This document shows, piece by piece, positions 1 through 6,035 of a DNA stretch of 12,141 nt (positions are counted from its first letter, which is position 1; every line of letters begins with the position of its first letter). This DNA is from an uncultured Collinsella sp. (GTDB lineage: Bacteria; Actinomycetota; Coriobacteriia; Coriobacteriales; Coriobacteriaceae): the NCBI GenBank assembly GCA_900552185.1, contig URYT01000046.1, positions 1 through 12,141 of the forward strand, in the 5' to 3' direction. The notes below the pieces were generated by a model. The model was not told the origin of the DNA, did no database searches, and worked only from the letters and a program-made list of their open reading frames with translations. A program made the position numbers and the translations under genes.

Positions 1-258
1 GGCCACGCCCGCCACGAGCGGAGCCTCGGGGCCAATTACCACGAGTCCGCATCCGTGGCTCTGCGCAAACGCCGCCACGGCCGCAGGATCGCAGTCGTCG
101 AGAACAACGTTCTCGCCGCAGCTCGCGGTGCCGCCGTTACCCGGCGCGATGTAGAGCTTGCCGGCGCGCGGTGATGCTGCGAGCTTAGCTGCCAAAGCAT
201 GCTCACGGCCGCCGCTGCCCAACAACAGGATGTCGATGGTTTGAGTGTCCGCCTTCAA
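1..258 (-). CDS. purD: Phosphoribosylamine-glycine ligase (GAR synthetase), N-terminal part, cut by window edge
   Basis: Only the first 86 codons are in the window; the rest lies beyond position 1. PurD joins 5-phosphoribosylamine and glycine using ATP, an early cytosolic step of de novo purine synthesis. The N-terminal domain of the family is recognisable: the loop GSGGREHAL at residues 14-22, the APGNGGTA segment at 38-45, and VIGPEAPLVAG at 74-84. I place the start at a TTG at 258, because a strong ribosome site GAGGAGG sits 5 nt upstream and no ATG precedes the GSGGREH motif. It lies 118 nt downstream of purA on the same strand, with a hairpin between them. I see no clear promoter of its own. 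Identification rests on motifs and is secure; the C-terminal catalytic parts cannot be checked here. Confidence 0.93.
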   Translation of the reverse strand, partial: MKADTQTIDILLLGSGGREHALAAKLAASPRAGKLYIAPGNGGTASCGENVVLDDCDPAAVAAFAQSHGCGLVVIGPEAPLVAGVA

Positions 259-312
259 GGGTGCCTCCTCTATGGATGAACGGCCCGCTCCGCGCGAGCC
301 CTTTGCAAGCAA

Positions 313-354
313 ATATACCCCTCGGCCGCCCGTCCGGGCTGCAAAGGGGTATAT
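313..354 (-). terminator. Candidate purA terminator or purA-purD intergenic hairpin
   Basis: A perfect 10-bp inverted repeat (ATATACCCCT at 313-322, AGGGGTATAT at 345-354) encloses a second small GC stem (GCCC 328-331 with GGGC 336-339). It begins 22 nt after the purA stop codon in the direction of transcription. The tail on the minus strand is only moderately T-rich (TTTGCTT), so it may be a weak terminator or an mRNA-stabilising hairpin that lets some transcripts continue into purD. Confidence 0.5.
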
Positions 355-376
355 CGCAATAACCAAATAGTCCCGA

Positions 377-1663
377 TTACTTCCAGAATCGGTTGATGAT
401 CTGCTCGCGACCAGCGCCAACGCCAATGAACGTCACGCGGGTGTGTGCCAGATCCTCGATAAACGCCACGTAGTCCTGAGCCTCCTGCGGCAGCTCGTCA
501 AAGCTGCGGCAACCGGTGATATCGCACTTCCAGCCAGGGAGCTCCTCGTAGATGGGCTTGGCATGCTCAAAGCGCACCTGATGCTCGGGCACGCTGGTGT
601 AGCGCTCGCCATCGACGTCGTAGGCCACGCACACCTTGATGGTGTCGAAGGCCGAAAGCACGTCGAGCTTGGTCACGGCGATGTCGGTGAGGCCGTTGAC
701 GCGCGAGGCATAGTTGGCGATAGGGCCGTCGAACCAGCCGCAACGACGACGGCGACCGGTGGTCACGCCGTACTCATAGCCCTCCTCGGTCAGCGTGTGA
801 CCGGCCTCGGACTCATAGGAAAGCTCGGTGGGCATGGGGCCCGAACCGACGCGGGTGATATAGGCCTTCATGACACCCAGCACGCGGTCGACGTTCTTCA
901 TGCCCACGCCGGAGCCGGTGATGGCGCCGCCGGCGGTGCAGTTGGAAGACGTCACGTACGGATAGGTACCGTGGTCGATGTCGAGCAGCGTCGCCTGGGC
1001 GCCCTCAAACAGCAGGTTCTTGCCCTCATCGATCATGTTGTTGAGCAGCAGGCTCGTCTCGGTGATGTAGGGACGCAGGCGCTCGGCCATCGGCAGGTAC
1101 TCGTCGCAAATCTGGTCCACGGTGTAGGTGGGCAGGTTGTAGATGAGCTCGAGCTCGGGGTTCACACGGGCGAGAGCGGTCTCCAGCTTGTCGCGGAACA
1201 GCGCCTCGTCGAGCATGTCCTGCATGCGCAGGCCAATGCGCGCCATCTTGTCCTGATAGCACGGACCGATGCCGCGCTTGGTGGTACCGATGTTCTTCTT
1301 GCCGAGCTTCTGCTCAAAGGCGCCATCCAGATCGATGTGGTACGGCATGATGACATGCGCGTTGCCGCTAATCTTGAGGTTCTTGGTGGTGATGTCGTCG
1401 GCCTCGAACATATCGATCTCCTCAAGGACAACCTTGGGGTTGACGACGCAGCCGTTACCGATCACCGACACGTGGTCGGAATACATGATGCCGGAGGGCA
1501 CCTGGTGCAGGCCGTACTTCTTGCCGTTGACGACGATGGTGTGACCTGCGTTGTTGCCGCCCGAGTAGCGCACGACGGCATCGAAGTCGCCGGCGACTAG
1601 GTCGCAAATCTTACCCTTGCCCTCATCGCCCCACTGGGCACCGACCAAAACGGTTGACGGCAT
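377..1663 (-). CDS. purA: Adenylosuccinate synthetase
   Basis: This enzyme converts IMP and aspartate to adenylosuccinate using GTP, the first committed step from IMP to AMP. The protein is 428 residues, the usual full length. The N-terminal signature QWGDEGKGK (10-18) carries the catalytic Asp13, and GGNNAGHT (35-42) carries the catalytic His41. Other family blocks are the GTTKRGIGPCYQDK segment (126-139), FEGAQATLLDIDHGTYP (219-235), the arginine-rich TTGRRRRCGWFD loop (301-312) that binds substrate, and the TKLDVL guanine-binding region (331-336). The ATG at 1663 has a TAAGGAGT ribosome site about 6 nt upstream. The gene is complete with a TAA stop. A candidate promoter overlaps the end of dnaB upstream, so it is probably its own unit, possibly extending into purD. 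Nothing is unusual in the sequence. Confidence 0.98.
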   Translation of the reverse strand: MPSTVLVGAQWGDEGKGKICDLVAGDFDAVVRYSGGNNAGHTIVVNGKKYGLHQVPSGIMYSDHVSVIGNGCVVNPKVVLEEIDMFEADDITTKNLKISGNAHVIMPYHIDLDGAFEQKLGKKNIGTTKRGIGPCYQDKMARIGLRMQDMLDEALFRDKLETALARVNPELELIYNLPTYTVDQICDEYLPMAERLRPYITETSLLLNNMIDEGKNLLFEGAQATLLDIDHGTYPYVTSSNCTAGGAITGSGVGMKNVDRVLGVMKAYITRVGSGPMPTELSYESEAGHTLTEEGYEYGVTTGRRRRCGWFDGPIANYASRVNGLTDIAVTKLDVLSAFDTIKVCVAYDVDGERYTSVPEHQVRFEHAKPIYEELPGWKCDITGCRSFDELPQEAQDYVAFIEDLAHTRVTFIGVGAGREQIINRFWK

Positions 1664-1729
1664 GTTTACTCCTTACATTCATGGACTGTCTACGCGCCAC
1701 GCCGGCACGCAGAAGCACAAAACATTCCC

Positions 1730-1758
1730 AGTATACCCGTGCAACGGGCGCCTGTCCT
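1730..1758 (-). promoter_or_regulatory. Candidate purA promoter
   Basis: On the minus strand a -35-like AGGACA (1753-1758) is followed after 17 nt by a -10-like TATACT (1730-1735). The -10 matches the sigma-70 consensus in 5 of 6 positions, the -35 in 4 of 6. Transcription would begin near 1723, giving a leader of about 60 nt before the purA ATG. The -35 overlaps the dnaB stop codon. This is a pattern match only. Confidence 0.35.
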
Positions 1759-3148
1759 ACTCCTCGGCATGTGCCCCATCAAGCTCATAGAACTTGGTGG
1801 ATGCCGGCAGGAACATCAGGTCGACGTCGCCGATCGGGCCCGAACGGTTCTTGGCCACGACGATACGCGTGACGCCCTCGTCGGGTCGATCGTCGCGCGA
1901 GGCCTCGGCCTCGTCGGCGGAGCGGTCCAAGAACATAACGATATCGGCGTCCTGCTCGATGGAGCCCGATTCACGAAGGTCGGAAAGCTGCGGGCGCTTG
2001 CCGGTACGGGATTCAACCTGACGCGAAAGCTGCGACAGCGCGATGAGCGGGATCTTGAGCTCCTTGGCCATGATCTTCAGACCACGCGACATCTCCGAAA
2101 CCTCGACGGTACGGCTCTCGGAGCGGCGTCCCGGCGGAGGACTCACCAGCTGCAGGTAGTCCAGAATGATGATTGCCTTCTCCTTGTTATGGAGCATTCG
2201 GCGGCTCTTGGCGCGAATCTCGGTCACTGTGGTGCCGGGCGTATCGTCAATCAGAATATCGAGCTTGGACAAGGTCTGCGTGGCCTCGTTGATATTGGCC
2301 CACTGCTCGGGGCTAATGCGGCCCATGCGGAAGTCACTGATCGAGATCATGGCGTAGGCGCAAATCAGACGCTGGGCAATTTCCTTGCCCGACATCTCCA
2401 GCGAGAAGAAGCCGACGGTATAACCAGCAGCGGCAGCGTTGAGCGCCAGGTTCAGAGCGAACGACGTCTTACCTACAGCAGGACGGGCGCCGATGATGAT
2501 GAGCTGACCCTCGCGGAAGCCCATGAGCATGCGGTCGAGCGACGGGAAGCCCGTGGGCACGCCCGCAGCCTGGCCACCGGCCTGGCACACTTCCTCGGCC
2601 TCGTTATAGGCCTCAACCATAAACTCAGTCAGCGTCTTGTAGCTCGACTTGACCTCGCGTGCCGTGACCTTGAGCAGTTTGCTCTCGGCAAGCTCCACGA
2701 CCTCTTTGGTGTCGGTGGGGGCGTTATAGGCCAGCGCGTTAATCTCGTTGGTGGCGCCGATCAGCTCGCGCAGCATCGAGTCGCGACGGACGATGGCGGC
2801 ATGGTGCTGCCAGTTCACGAGCGACAGGGTCTGACCCATCAACTCCAAAATGTACGCTTCGCCACCCACGGCATCGAGCTTGTTGATGCTTCGCAGGTAA
2901 TCGATCAGCGAGATAGAGTCGATGGGAATGCGGCTGTTGTACATATCGACCATCGCGGTATAGATGGTCTTATGAATGGGGCGGTAGAAGTCATCGGGCT
3001 GCAGCTCGACCTGGGCCTCTTCGACCACCTCGGGCGATAGCAGCATAGCGGCCAGTACATTGGCCTCTGCATCTTGGTTTTGGGGAAGACCCAACTTTGA
3101 GCCGCGGTCCTCAACCGTCAGCCCGGTCTCCCTATCGTCATATGCCAT
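1757..3148 (-). CDS. dnaB: Replicative DNA helicase
   Basis: DnaB is the ring-shaped ATP-driven helicase that unwinds DNA at the replication fork. With the start chosen here the protein has 463 residues, normal for the family, with no intein. The N-terminal primase-interaction domain spans about residues 20-125 (motif PQNQDAEANVLAAML near 22-36). The RecA-like C-terminal ATPase domain follows: Walker A GARPAVGKTS (220-229), Walker B IIILDYLQL (326-334), then SQLSRQVE and the RPQLSDLRESGSIEQDAD block (385-402), and KNRSGPIG near the end. The open frame extends upstream to an ATG at 3160, but GAGGA of the likely ribosome site lies inside those extra codons, 5-6 nt before the ATG at 3148, and nothing resembling a ribosome site precedes 3160. 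It lies downstream of the rplI terminator, so it needs its own promoter in 3149-3311. Confidence 0.97.
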   Translation of the reverse strand: MAYDDRETGLTVEDRGSKLGLPQNQDAEANVLAAMLLSPEVVEEAQVELQPDDFYRPIHKTIYTAMVDMYNSRIPIDSISLIDYLRSINKLDAVGGEAYILELMGQTLSLVNWQHHAAIVRRDSMLRELIGATNEINALAYNAPTDTKEVVELAESKLLKVTAREVKSSYKTLTEFMVEAYNEAEEVCQAGGQAAGVPTGFPSLDRMLMGFREGQLIIIGARPAVGKTSFALNLALNAAAAGYTVGFFSLEMSGKEIAQRLICAYAMISISDFRMGRISPEQWANINEATQTLSKLDILIDDTPGTTVTEIRAKSRRMLHNKEKAIIILDYLQLVSPPPGRRSESRTVEVSEMSRGLKIMAKELKIPLIALSQLSRQVESRTGKRPQLSDLRESGSIEQDADIVMFLDRSADEAEASRDDRPDEGVTRIVVAKNRSGPIGDVDLMFLPASTKFYELDGAHAEE

Positions 3149-3249
3149 GAGCATCCTCATTCATATCGCTTGCGAGCATCCATAGTATCAGCCACGGTCC
3201 CAAAACGCGCCGCGCGCCGCCAATCATCACCGAACCAAACGGATGAACG

Positions 3250-3265
3250 GTCCTGTATATAGGAC
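3250..3265. repeat. 16-bp near-palindrome upstream of dnaB
   Basis: GTCCT (3250-3254) and AGGAC (3261-3265) flank TATA-rich DNA; the whole 16 bp is a palindrome apart from one position pair. It lies about 100 nt upstream of the dnaB start, in the 163-nt gap between the dnaB start and the rplI terminator. It contains TATATA, which could serve as a -10 box, but no good -35 is visible at the right distance. It could equally be an operator. The rest of this gap shows no gene. Confidence 0.3.
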
Positions 3266-3303
3266 TTCGACGCAACGTTCACCATGACACTCGCTCAGCG
3301 CAA

Positions 3304-3341
3304 AAAAACAAAAGGGCGCCCTGGTTTCCCAGAGCGCCCTT
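3304..3341 (-). terminator. Rho-independent terminator of the rpsF-ssb-rpsR-rplI operon
   Basis: An 8-bp stem AAGGGCGC (3312-3319)/GCGCCCTT (3334-3341) continues, after one mismatch, with CTGG/CCAG around a 4-nt loop. On the minus strand it is followed by a T tract of the form TTTTGTTTTTTT. Position and orientation fit the end of the rplI transcript. Confidence 0.93.
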
Positions 3342-3373
3342 CTTAGAACAAGATTGTTGCGTTGCAGCAAATG

Positions 3374-3913
3374 CTACTCGGCAGCAGCCTCAGTCTCGAC
3401 CTCGGCGGTCTCGGCCTCGGCGGCCTCAGCGGCCTCCTCGACCTCAGCCTCGGCAGCGAGCTCCTCGGCGGTAACGCCGACGAGAACGACAACCTCGGCC
3501 TTGATCTCGCGGTACAGCGAGATGGCAACGGTGTGGGCACCGGCAACCTTGATGGGCTTACCGAGCTCGACGCGCTTGCGGTCGATGTCCATACCGAGCT
3601 GAGCCTTGATGGCGTCAGCGATCATAGCGGCGGTAACGGAGCCAAAGAGGATGCCCTCGTCGCCGACCTTGACGTCAACGGTGACCGTCTTGCCCTCGAA
3701 GGCAGCCTTGGTCTCGTTGGCGGTAGCCAGACGGACGGCCTCGCGCTTGGCGATGTTGTTGCGACGCTCGTCAAGCTGCTTGAGGTTGCCCTTGGTGGCG
3801 GCAACAGCGAGCTTCTTGGGGAACAGGAAGTTCTCAGCGTAACCCTGAGCGACCTCTACGACGTCACCCTCGCCGCCCTTGCCCTTGATCTCATCGAGAA
3901 GAATAACCTTCAT
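3374..3913 (-). CDS. rplI: 50S ribosomal protein L9 with an acidic C-terminal extension
   Basis: L9 (bL9) binds 23S rRNA near the base of the L1 stalk and helps keep reading frame. The N-terminal signature is intact: MKVILL at the start, the GKGGEGDVVEVAQGYAENFL stretch (11-30) and FPKKLA (31-36). The central helix runs from about 40 to 75, and the C-terminal domain to about 148. Family members usually end near residue 150. This one has some 30 further residues (149-179) made almost only of Ala, Glu, Thr and Val, giving a strongly acidic, low-complexity tail. The ATG at 3913 has GGGAG 7 nt upstream, and the gene follows rpsR by only 15 nt. It is the last gene before the operon terminator. Identification is certain; the role of the tail is unknown. 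Confidence 0.97.
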   Translation of the reverse strand: MKVILLDEIKGKGGEGDVVEVAQGYAENFLFPKKLAVAATKGNLKQLDERRNNIAKREAVRLATANETKAAFEGKTVTVDVKVGDEGILFGSVTAAMIADAIKAQLGMDIDRKRVELGKPIKVAGAHTVAISLYREIKAEVVVLVGVTAEELAAEAEVEEAAEAAEAETAEVETEAAAE

Positions 3914-3928
3914 GATGCGTCTCCCTTC

Positions 3929-4195
3929 TTAGCCGCGGTCGCGGTTGCCACGAGAGGAAACCACGGGGACGGTGTACGGCAGGAGAGCCATCTCGCGGGC
4001 GCGCTTGATGGCGTTGGCGATGTCATGCTGATGCTGCGTGCAAGCGCCAGTGACGCGGCGGGGCTTGATCTTGCCACGGTCGGTCATGTACTTACGGAGA
4101 AGCTGAGTGTCCTTATAGTCGATGAACTCAGTGTTCTCCTTGCAGAACTGGCAGTACTTACGACGCGGCTGACGTGCAGAAAAATCATTAGCCAT
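3929..4195 (-). CDS. rpsR: 30S ribosomal protein S18, zinc-ribbon (C+) form
   Basis: S18 (bS18) sits on the platform of the small subunit next to S6. The protein has 88 residues with the family core RRKYCQFCKE (11-20), IDYKD (25-29), GKIKPRRVTG (41-50) and AIKRAREMALLPYT (62-75). Cys15 and Cys18 (CQFC) together with Cys52 and His55 (CTQH) form a likely zinc site, so this is the C+ form; some bacteria carry zinc-free paralogues, none of which is seen here. The frame is open to 4246, but the ATG at 4195 gives the normal S18 N-terminus and has a GAAAGG ribosome site about 8 nt upstream. The gene lies between ssb and rplI, the order common in bacteria. Confidence 0.96.
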   Translation of the reverse strand: MANDFSARQPRRKYCQFCKENTEFIDYKDTQLLRKYMTDRGKIKPRRVTGACTQHQHDIANAIKRAREMALLPYTVPVVSSRGNRDRG

Positions 4196-4267
4196 GTCAA
4201 AATACCTTTCATTTGGCAACTTCGGCGAACCGAAGCCGCCTCTCACTCAAAAATAGGTGAACAACCC

Positions 4268-4720
4268 TTAGAACGGGATGTCCTCATCGTAGACGTCGAC
4301 CGCGGGCGGCGTAGCCACCGGCGCGGCAGGACGTGCTGCAGGCGCGGGAGCTGCGGGGGCGTAACCGCCCTGGTCGTAGCCACCCTGGCCACCACGGGAG
4401 CTCATAAACTCGATCTCATCGACGATGACCTCAAGTTTGCTCCGGCGCTGGCCGTCGCGCTCCCAAGAGCTGTAGCGCAGCTTGCCCTCGATCGCGACCT
4501 TGTTTCCCTTTGCCAGGAAACGGCTCACGGCCTCGGCGCGGGTGCCGAACATGGTGCAGTCGACAAAGTTGGGATAGTCCTCCCACTCGCCAGTCTGCGC
4601 GTTGCGGCGACGATCGTTCACGGCGACGCCAAAGGACAGAACCTGGGTTCCGCCGGCTGTGGCGCGCAGCTCGGGATCGCGGGTGAGGTTACCGGTGATG
4701 TTCACTCGATTGATGCTCAT
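4268..4720 (-). CDS. ssb: Single-stranded DNA-binding protein
   Basis: SSB coats single-stranded DNA during replication, recombination and repair and recruits partner enzymes through its tail. The protein has 150 residues. The OB-fold domain covers about 1-107, starting INRVNITGNLTRDPELR and including the FVDCTMFG strand (52-59) and the KVAIEGKLRYSSWERDGQ segment (74-91). A flexible Gly/Ala/Pro-rich linker follows (109-142), and it ends with the acidic tip DEDIPF, the conserved partner-binding motif. The ATG at 4720 has AGAGGAAG about 9 nt upstream. It lies between rpsF and rpsR with short gaps, so its expression is probably tied to the ribosomal proteins. Confidence 0.97.
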   Translation of the reverse strand: MSINRVNITGNLTRDPELRATAGGTQVLSFGVAVNDRRRNAQTGEWEDYPNFVDCTMFGTRAEAVSRFLAKGNKVAIEGKLRYSSWERDGQRRSKLEVIVDEIEFMSSRGGQGGYDQGGYAPAAPAPAARPAAPVATPPAVDVYDEDIPF

Positions 4721-4768
4721 AACTCACTACTTCCTCTTGGGGCACAAGCCCAGTCCAAAACGACAGTC

Positions 4769-5062
4769 TTACTCCTGGTCGTCGCGACGGACGATCATGT
4801 GGCGGACCACAGCGTCGGTGATGCGCAGGACGCGATCAAGCTCGGCGATCTGGGTAGGATCTGCGTGGAAGTTGATGAGGGTGTAGTCACCATCGGTGAG
4901 GTCGTTGATCTCGTAGGCGAGCTTGCGCTTGCCCCACTCGTCAACGGAGTCGACCTTGCCAGCGCCCTCAGCGATCGTGGTATCGATACGCTTCATAACA
5001 GCGAGACGAGTCTCGGGGTCGAGCGACGGGTCAACAAAGAACAGCAGTTCATAAGCCTTCAT
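4769..5062 (-). CDS. rpsF: 30S ribosomal protein S6
   Basis: S6 (bS6) binds S18 as a pair on the central domain of 16S rRNA. The protein has 97 residues with the usual opening MKAYELLFFVDPSLD, the GKRKLAYEINDLTDGDYTL segment (44-62) and the ending RITDAVVRHMIVRRD. The frame is open to 5083, but the ATG at 5062 is chosen because it gives the family N-terminus and has an ideal AGGAGGTG ribosome site 5 nt upstream. It is the first gene of the rpsF-ssb-rpsR-rplI operon. A promoter and a leader hairpin precede it, so this is where operon control would act. Confidence 0.97.
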   Translation of the reverse strand: MKAYELLFFVDPSLDPETRLAVMKRIDTTIAEGAGKVDSVDEWGKRKLAYEINDLTDGDYTLINFHADPTQIAELDRVLRITDAVVRHMIVRRDDQE

Positions 5063-5088
5063 ATTGTCACCTCCTCTGGGCAAATGTG

Positions 5089-5117
5089 GCTTCAGGTCGT
5101 GAAGGTGCGCCTGAAGC
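5089..5117 (-). promoter_or_regulatory. Leader hairpin of the rpsF operon, possible S6:S18 autoregulatory site
   Basis: In the predicted 5' leader, GCTTCAGG and CCTGAAGC form a perfect 8-bp stem around a 13-nt loop, ending 26 nt before the rpsF start. The CAGG of the 5' arm can instead pair with CCTG at 5117-5120, so two foldings exclude each other. Many bacteria control this operon by binding of the S6:S18 complex to a leader RNA with a conserved CCG; I see no CCG in this leader, so that assignment is only a possibility. Confidence 0.4.
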
Positions 5118-5133
5118 AGGAAAAGACTTGGTA

Positions 5134-5162
5134 ATAATATCTTTCAACCTCCTAGGCTGCAA
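5134..5162 (-). promoter_or_regulatory. Candidate promoter of the rpsF-ssb-rpsR-rplI operon
   Basis: On the minus strand TTGCAG (5157-5162) and TATTAT (5134-5139) are separated by exactly 17 nt. The -10 matches sigma-70 consensus in 5 of 6 positions, the -35 in its TTG. Transcription would start near 5127, about 65 nt before rpsF. Confidence 0.55.
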
Positions 5163-5520
5163 GAATATGCAGCTACAACCTCATGACCTCCACATATGCC
5201 CATACTCGCACGACGTTTCATGCGCATTCCAACCAAATGCTGACCAAAAGCTTGACGGATCTGTGGACAAGATACGGTGCCGTGAGGACAAGCTGAGCCA
5301 AGTCGCAGGTCAACGGGCGCATGGTTGTGGTCGCAAAATGCATACCAGTGGCCCACAGCACCACCCAAAGATTTTTAAATTCATTGCCAAATCGCTTATA
5401 AATACCCCTTTTGAACAATTGAGTTGATCAACTACGCTGGTCGGAAGCCGTTTTTTGGCATCTCAAACCCCGCTGCAACGCCAAACGCGGCCAAGCGTTT
5501 TAAAAAATGCCAACTTTTCT
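5163..5520. other. Gene-free stretch between the rpsF promoter and tRNA-Ser
   Basis: About 360 nt with visibly lower GC than the flanks. I find no supported gene. Short open frames occur on both strands but lack ribosome sites and recognisable protein features. The one distinct sign is a perfect 12-bp palindrome, AGTTGATCAACT, at 5422-5433. A/T tracts near 5495-5520 lie directly upstream of the tRNA-Ser promoter and could act as an UP element. Confidence 0.5.
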
Positions 5521-5522
5521 GT

Positions 5523-5550
5523 TTGCACTTTGCGATTCCTCGTGTATACT
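5523..5550 (+). promoter_or_regulatory. Promoter of the tRNA-Ser genes
   Basis: TTGCAC (5523-5528) and TATACT (5545-5550) are spaced by 16 nt, and transcription would start about 10 nt before tRNA-Ser(GGA) at 5567. A/T-rich tracts lie just upstream. Spacing and position fit a sigma-70 stable-RNA promoter. Confidence 0.6.
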
Positions 5551-5566
5551 GACTTTCGCATTTAAC

Positions 5567-5657
5567 GGAGAGTTGTCCGAGTGGCCGAAGGAGCACGATT
5601 GGAAATCGTGTAGGCGTCAAAAGCGTCTCCAGGGTTCAAATCCCTGACTCTCCGCCA
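5567..5657 (+). tRNA. tRNA-Ser (anticodon GGA)
   Basis: A complete class II tRNA of 91 nt with an encoded CCA end. The acceptor stem is GGAGAGT (5567-5573)/ACTCTCC (5647-5653), with discriminator G. The anticodon stem CACGA/TCGTG holds the loop TTGGAAA, so the anticodon is GGA, reading UCC and UCU. A long variable arm (GCGTCaaaaGCGTC type) is typical of tRNA-Ser, and the T loop is TTCAAAT. Confidence 0.97.
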
Positions 5658-5666
5658 GTTAATTCC

Positions 5667-5696
5667 AAAGCAGGCCTTCGAGCCTGCTTTGTTTTT
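5667..5696 (+). terminator. Terminator-like hairpin between the two tRNA-Ser genes
   Basis: A perfect 9-bp stem AAAGCAGGC (5667-5675)/GCCTGCTTT (5682-5690) with a 6-nt loop is followed by GTTTTT. It has the form of an intrinsic terminator for tRNA-Ser(GGA), yet leaves only 9 nt before tRNA-Ser(CGA) begins. Confidence 0.8.
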
Positions 5697-5705
5697 ACCC
5701 CACGC

Positions 5706-5796
5706 GGAGGGGTGGCAGAGTGGTTGAATGCGGCGGTCTCGAAAACCGTTTGGCCTGTATAAGGTCACGAGGGTTCGAATCCCTCCTCCTCCGCCA
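5706..5796 (+). tRNA. tRNA-Ser (anticodon CGA)
   Basis: A complete class II tRNA of 91 nt with an encoded CCA end. The acceptor stem is GGAGGGG (5706-5712)/CTCCTCC (5786-5792) with one G-U pair and discriminator G. The anticodon loop CTCGAAA gives anticodon CGA, reading UCG. A long variable arm and the T arm GAGGG-TTCGAAT-CCCTC are present. No separate promoter fits between it and the preceding hairpin. Confidence 0.97.
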
Positions 5797-5808
5797 TTAG
5801 ATGGTATG

Positions 5809-5837
5809 AGCCCCAGCAATGGGGCTTTTTTCTTTTT
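5809..5837 (+). terminator. Rho-independent terminator after tRNA-Ser(CGA)
   Basis: AGCCCC (5809-5814) pairs with GGGGCT (5821-5826) around a 6-nt loop and is followed by TTTTTCTTTTT. It ends the tRNA-Ser transcript 13 nt after the CCA end. Confidence 0.9.
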
Positions 5838-5858
5838 GTGCACATTTCAATTACGTTC

Positions 5859-5993
5859 AGGAGGAGGGATTCGGACCCGCCAGGGCGCGGAGCGTAAAGA
5901 AAACGCGCCCGTGGCGCGTTTTTAGCGCAGCGCGGTCGGCGTAAGCCGACCGGATAAATTTTGAGCTCCGCTCAAAATTTGGACATCCCTCCT
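5859..5993. repeat. Three-hairpin palindromic module starting with an inverted tRNA-Ser end
   Basis: The first 20 nt (5859-5878) are the reverse complement of the 3' end of tRNA-Ser(CGA) at 5771-5790, with 19 of 20 positions matching. A 9-bp outer stem AGGAGGGAT (5862-5870)/ATCCCTCCT (5985-5993) encloses three perfect hairpins: 10 bp at 5900-5909/5913-5922 (loop CGT), 8 bp at 5933-5940/5945-5952 (loop GTAA), and 11 bp at 5956-5966/5970-5980 (loop TCC). No open frame here looks real. It could be a non-mobile remnant, a repeat-family copy or a structured RNA. Confidence 0.6.
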
Positions 5994-6035
5994 ATTCAGC
6001 CACGCCCCCATCGCTTTTGATCCCAACTTGAATCT

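Noticed and set aside
443..1600. Long plus-strand open frame opposite purA
   Set aside because: It mirrors purA, is rich in His/Val/Leu/Ala as expected from antisense of GC-rich codons, and has no family features.
1739..3040. Long plus-strand open frame opposite dnaB
   Set aside because: Antisense shadow of a certain gene, with no recognisable domain.
3362..5134. 590-residue plus-strand open frame crossing rplI, rpsR, ssb and rpsF
   Set aside because: It spans four certain genes on the other strand; length arises from GC-rich codon bias.
5218..5418. Minus-strand 66-codon frame with a hydrophobic look (TTG start)
   Set aside because: No ribosome site and no clear family match. A decayed membrane-protein fragment is possible but not supported.
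5086..5427. Plus-strand 113-codon frame
   Set aside because: It overlaps the rpsF leader and promoter on the other strand, has no ribosome site, and its composition is unlike neighbouring proteins.
5562..5843. Minus-strand open frame over both tRNA-Ser genes (contains GGGGGIRTL)
   Set aside because: Antisense translation of tRNA-Ser, a well-known source of false proteins.
5728..5925. Plus-strand open frame through tRNA-Ser(CGA) and the palindromic module
   Set aside because: It reads through a tRNA and its terminator. Its GGGIRTR part only reflects the inverted tRNA-end copy.
5771..5993. Integrated element with att sites at tRNA-Ser(CGA)
   Set aside because: The long tRNA-end copy is inverted, the direct repeat is only 9 bp, and no integrase or cargo gene lies between.
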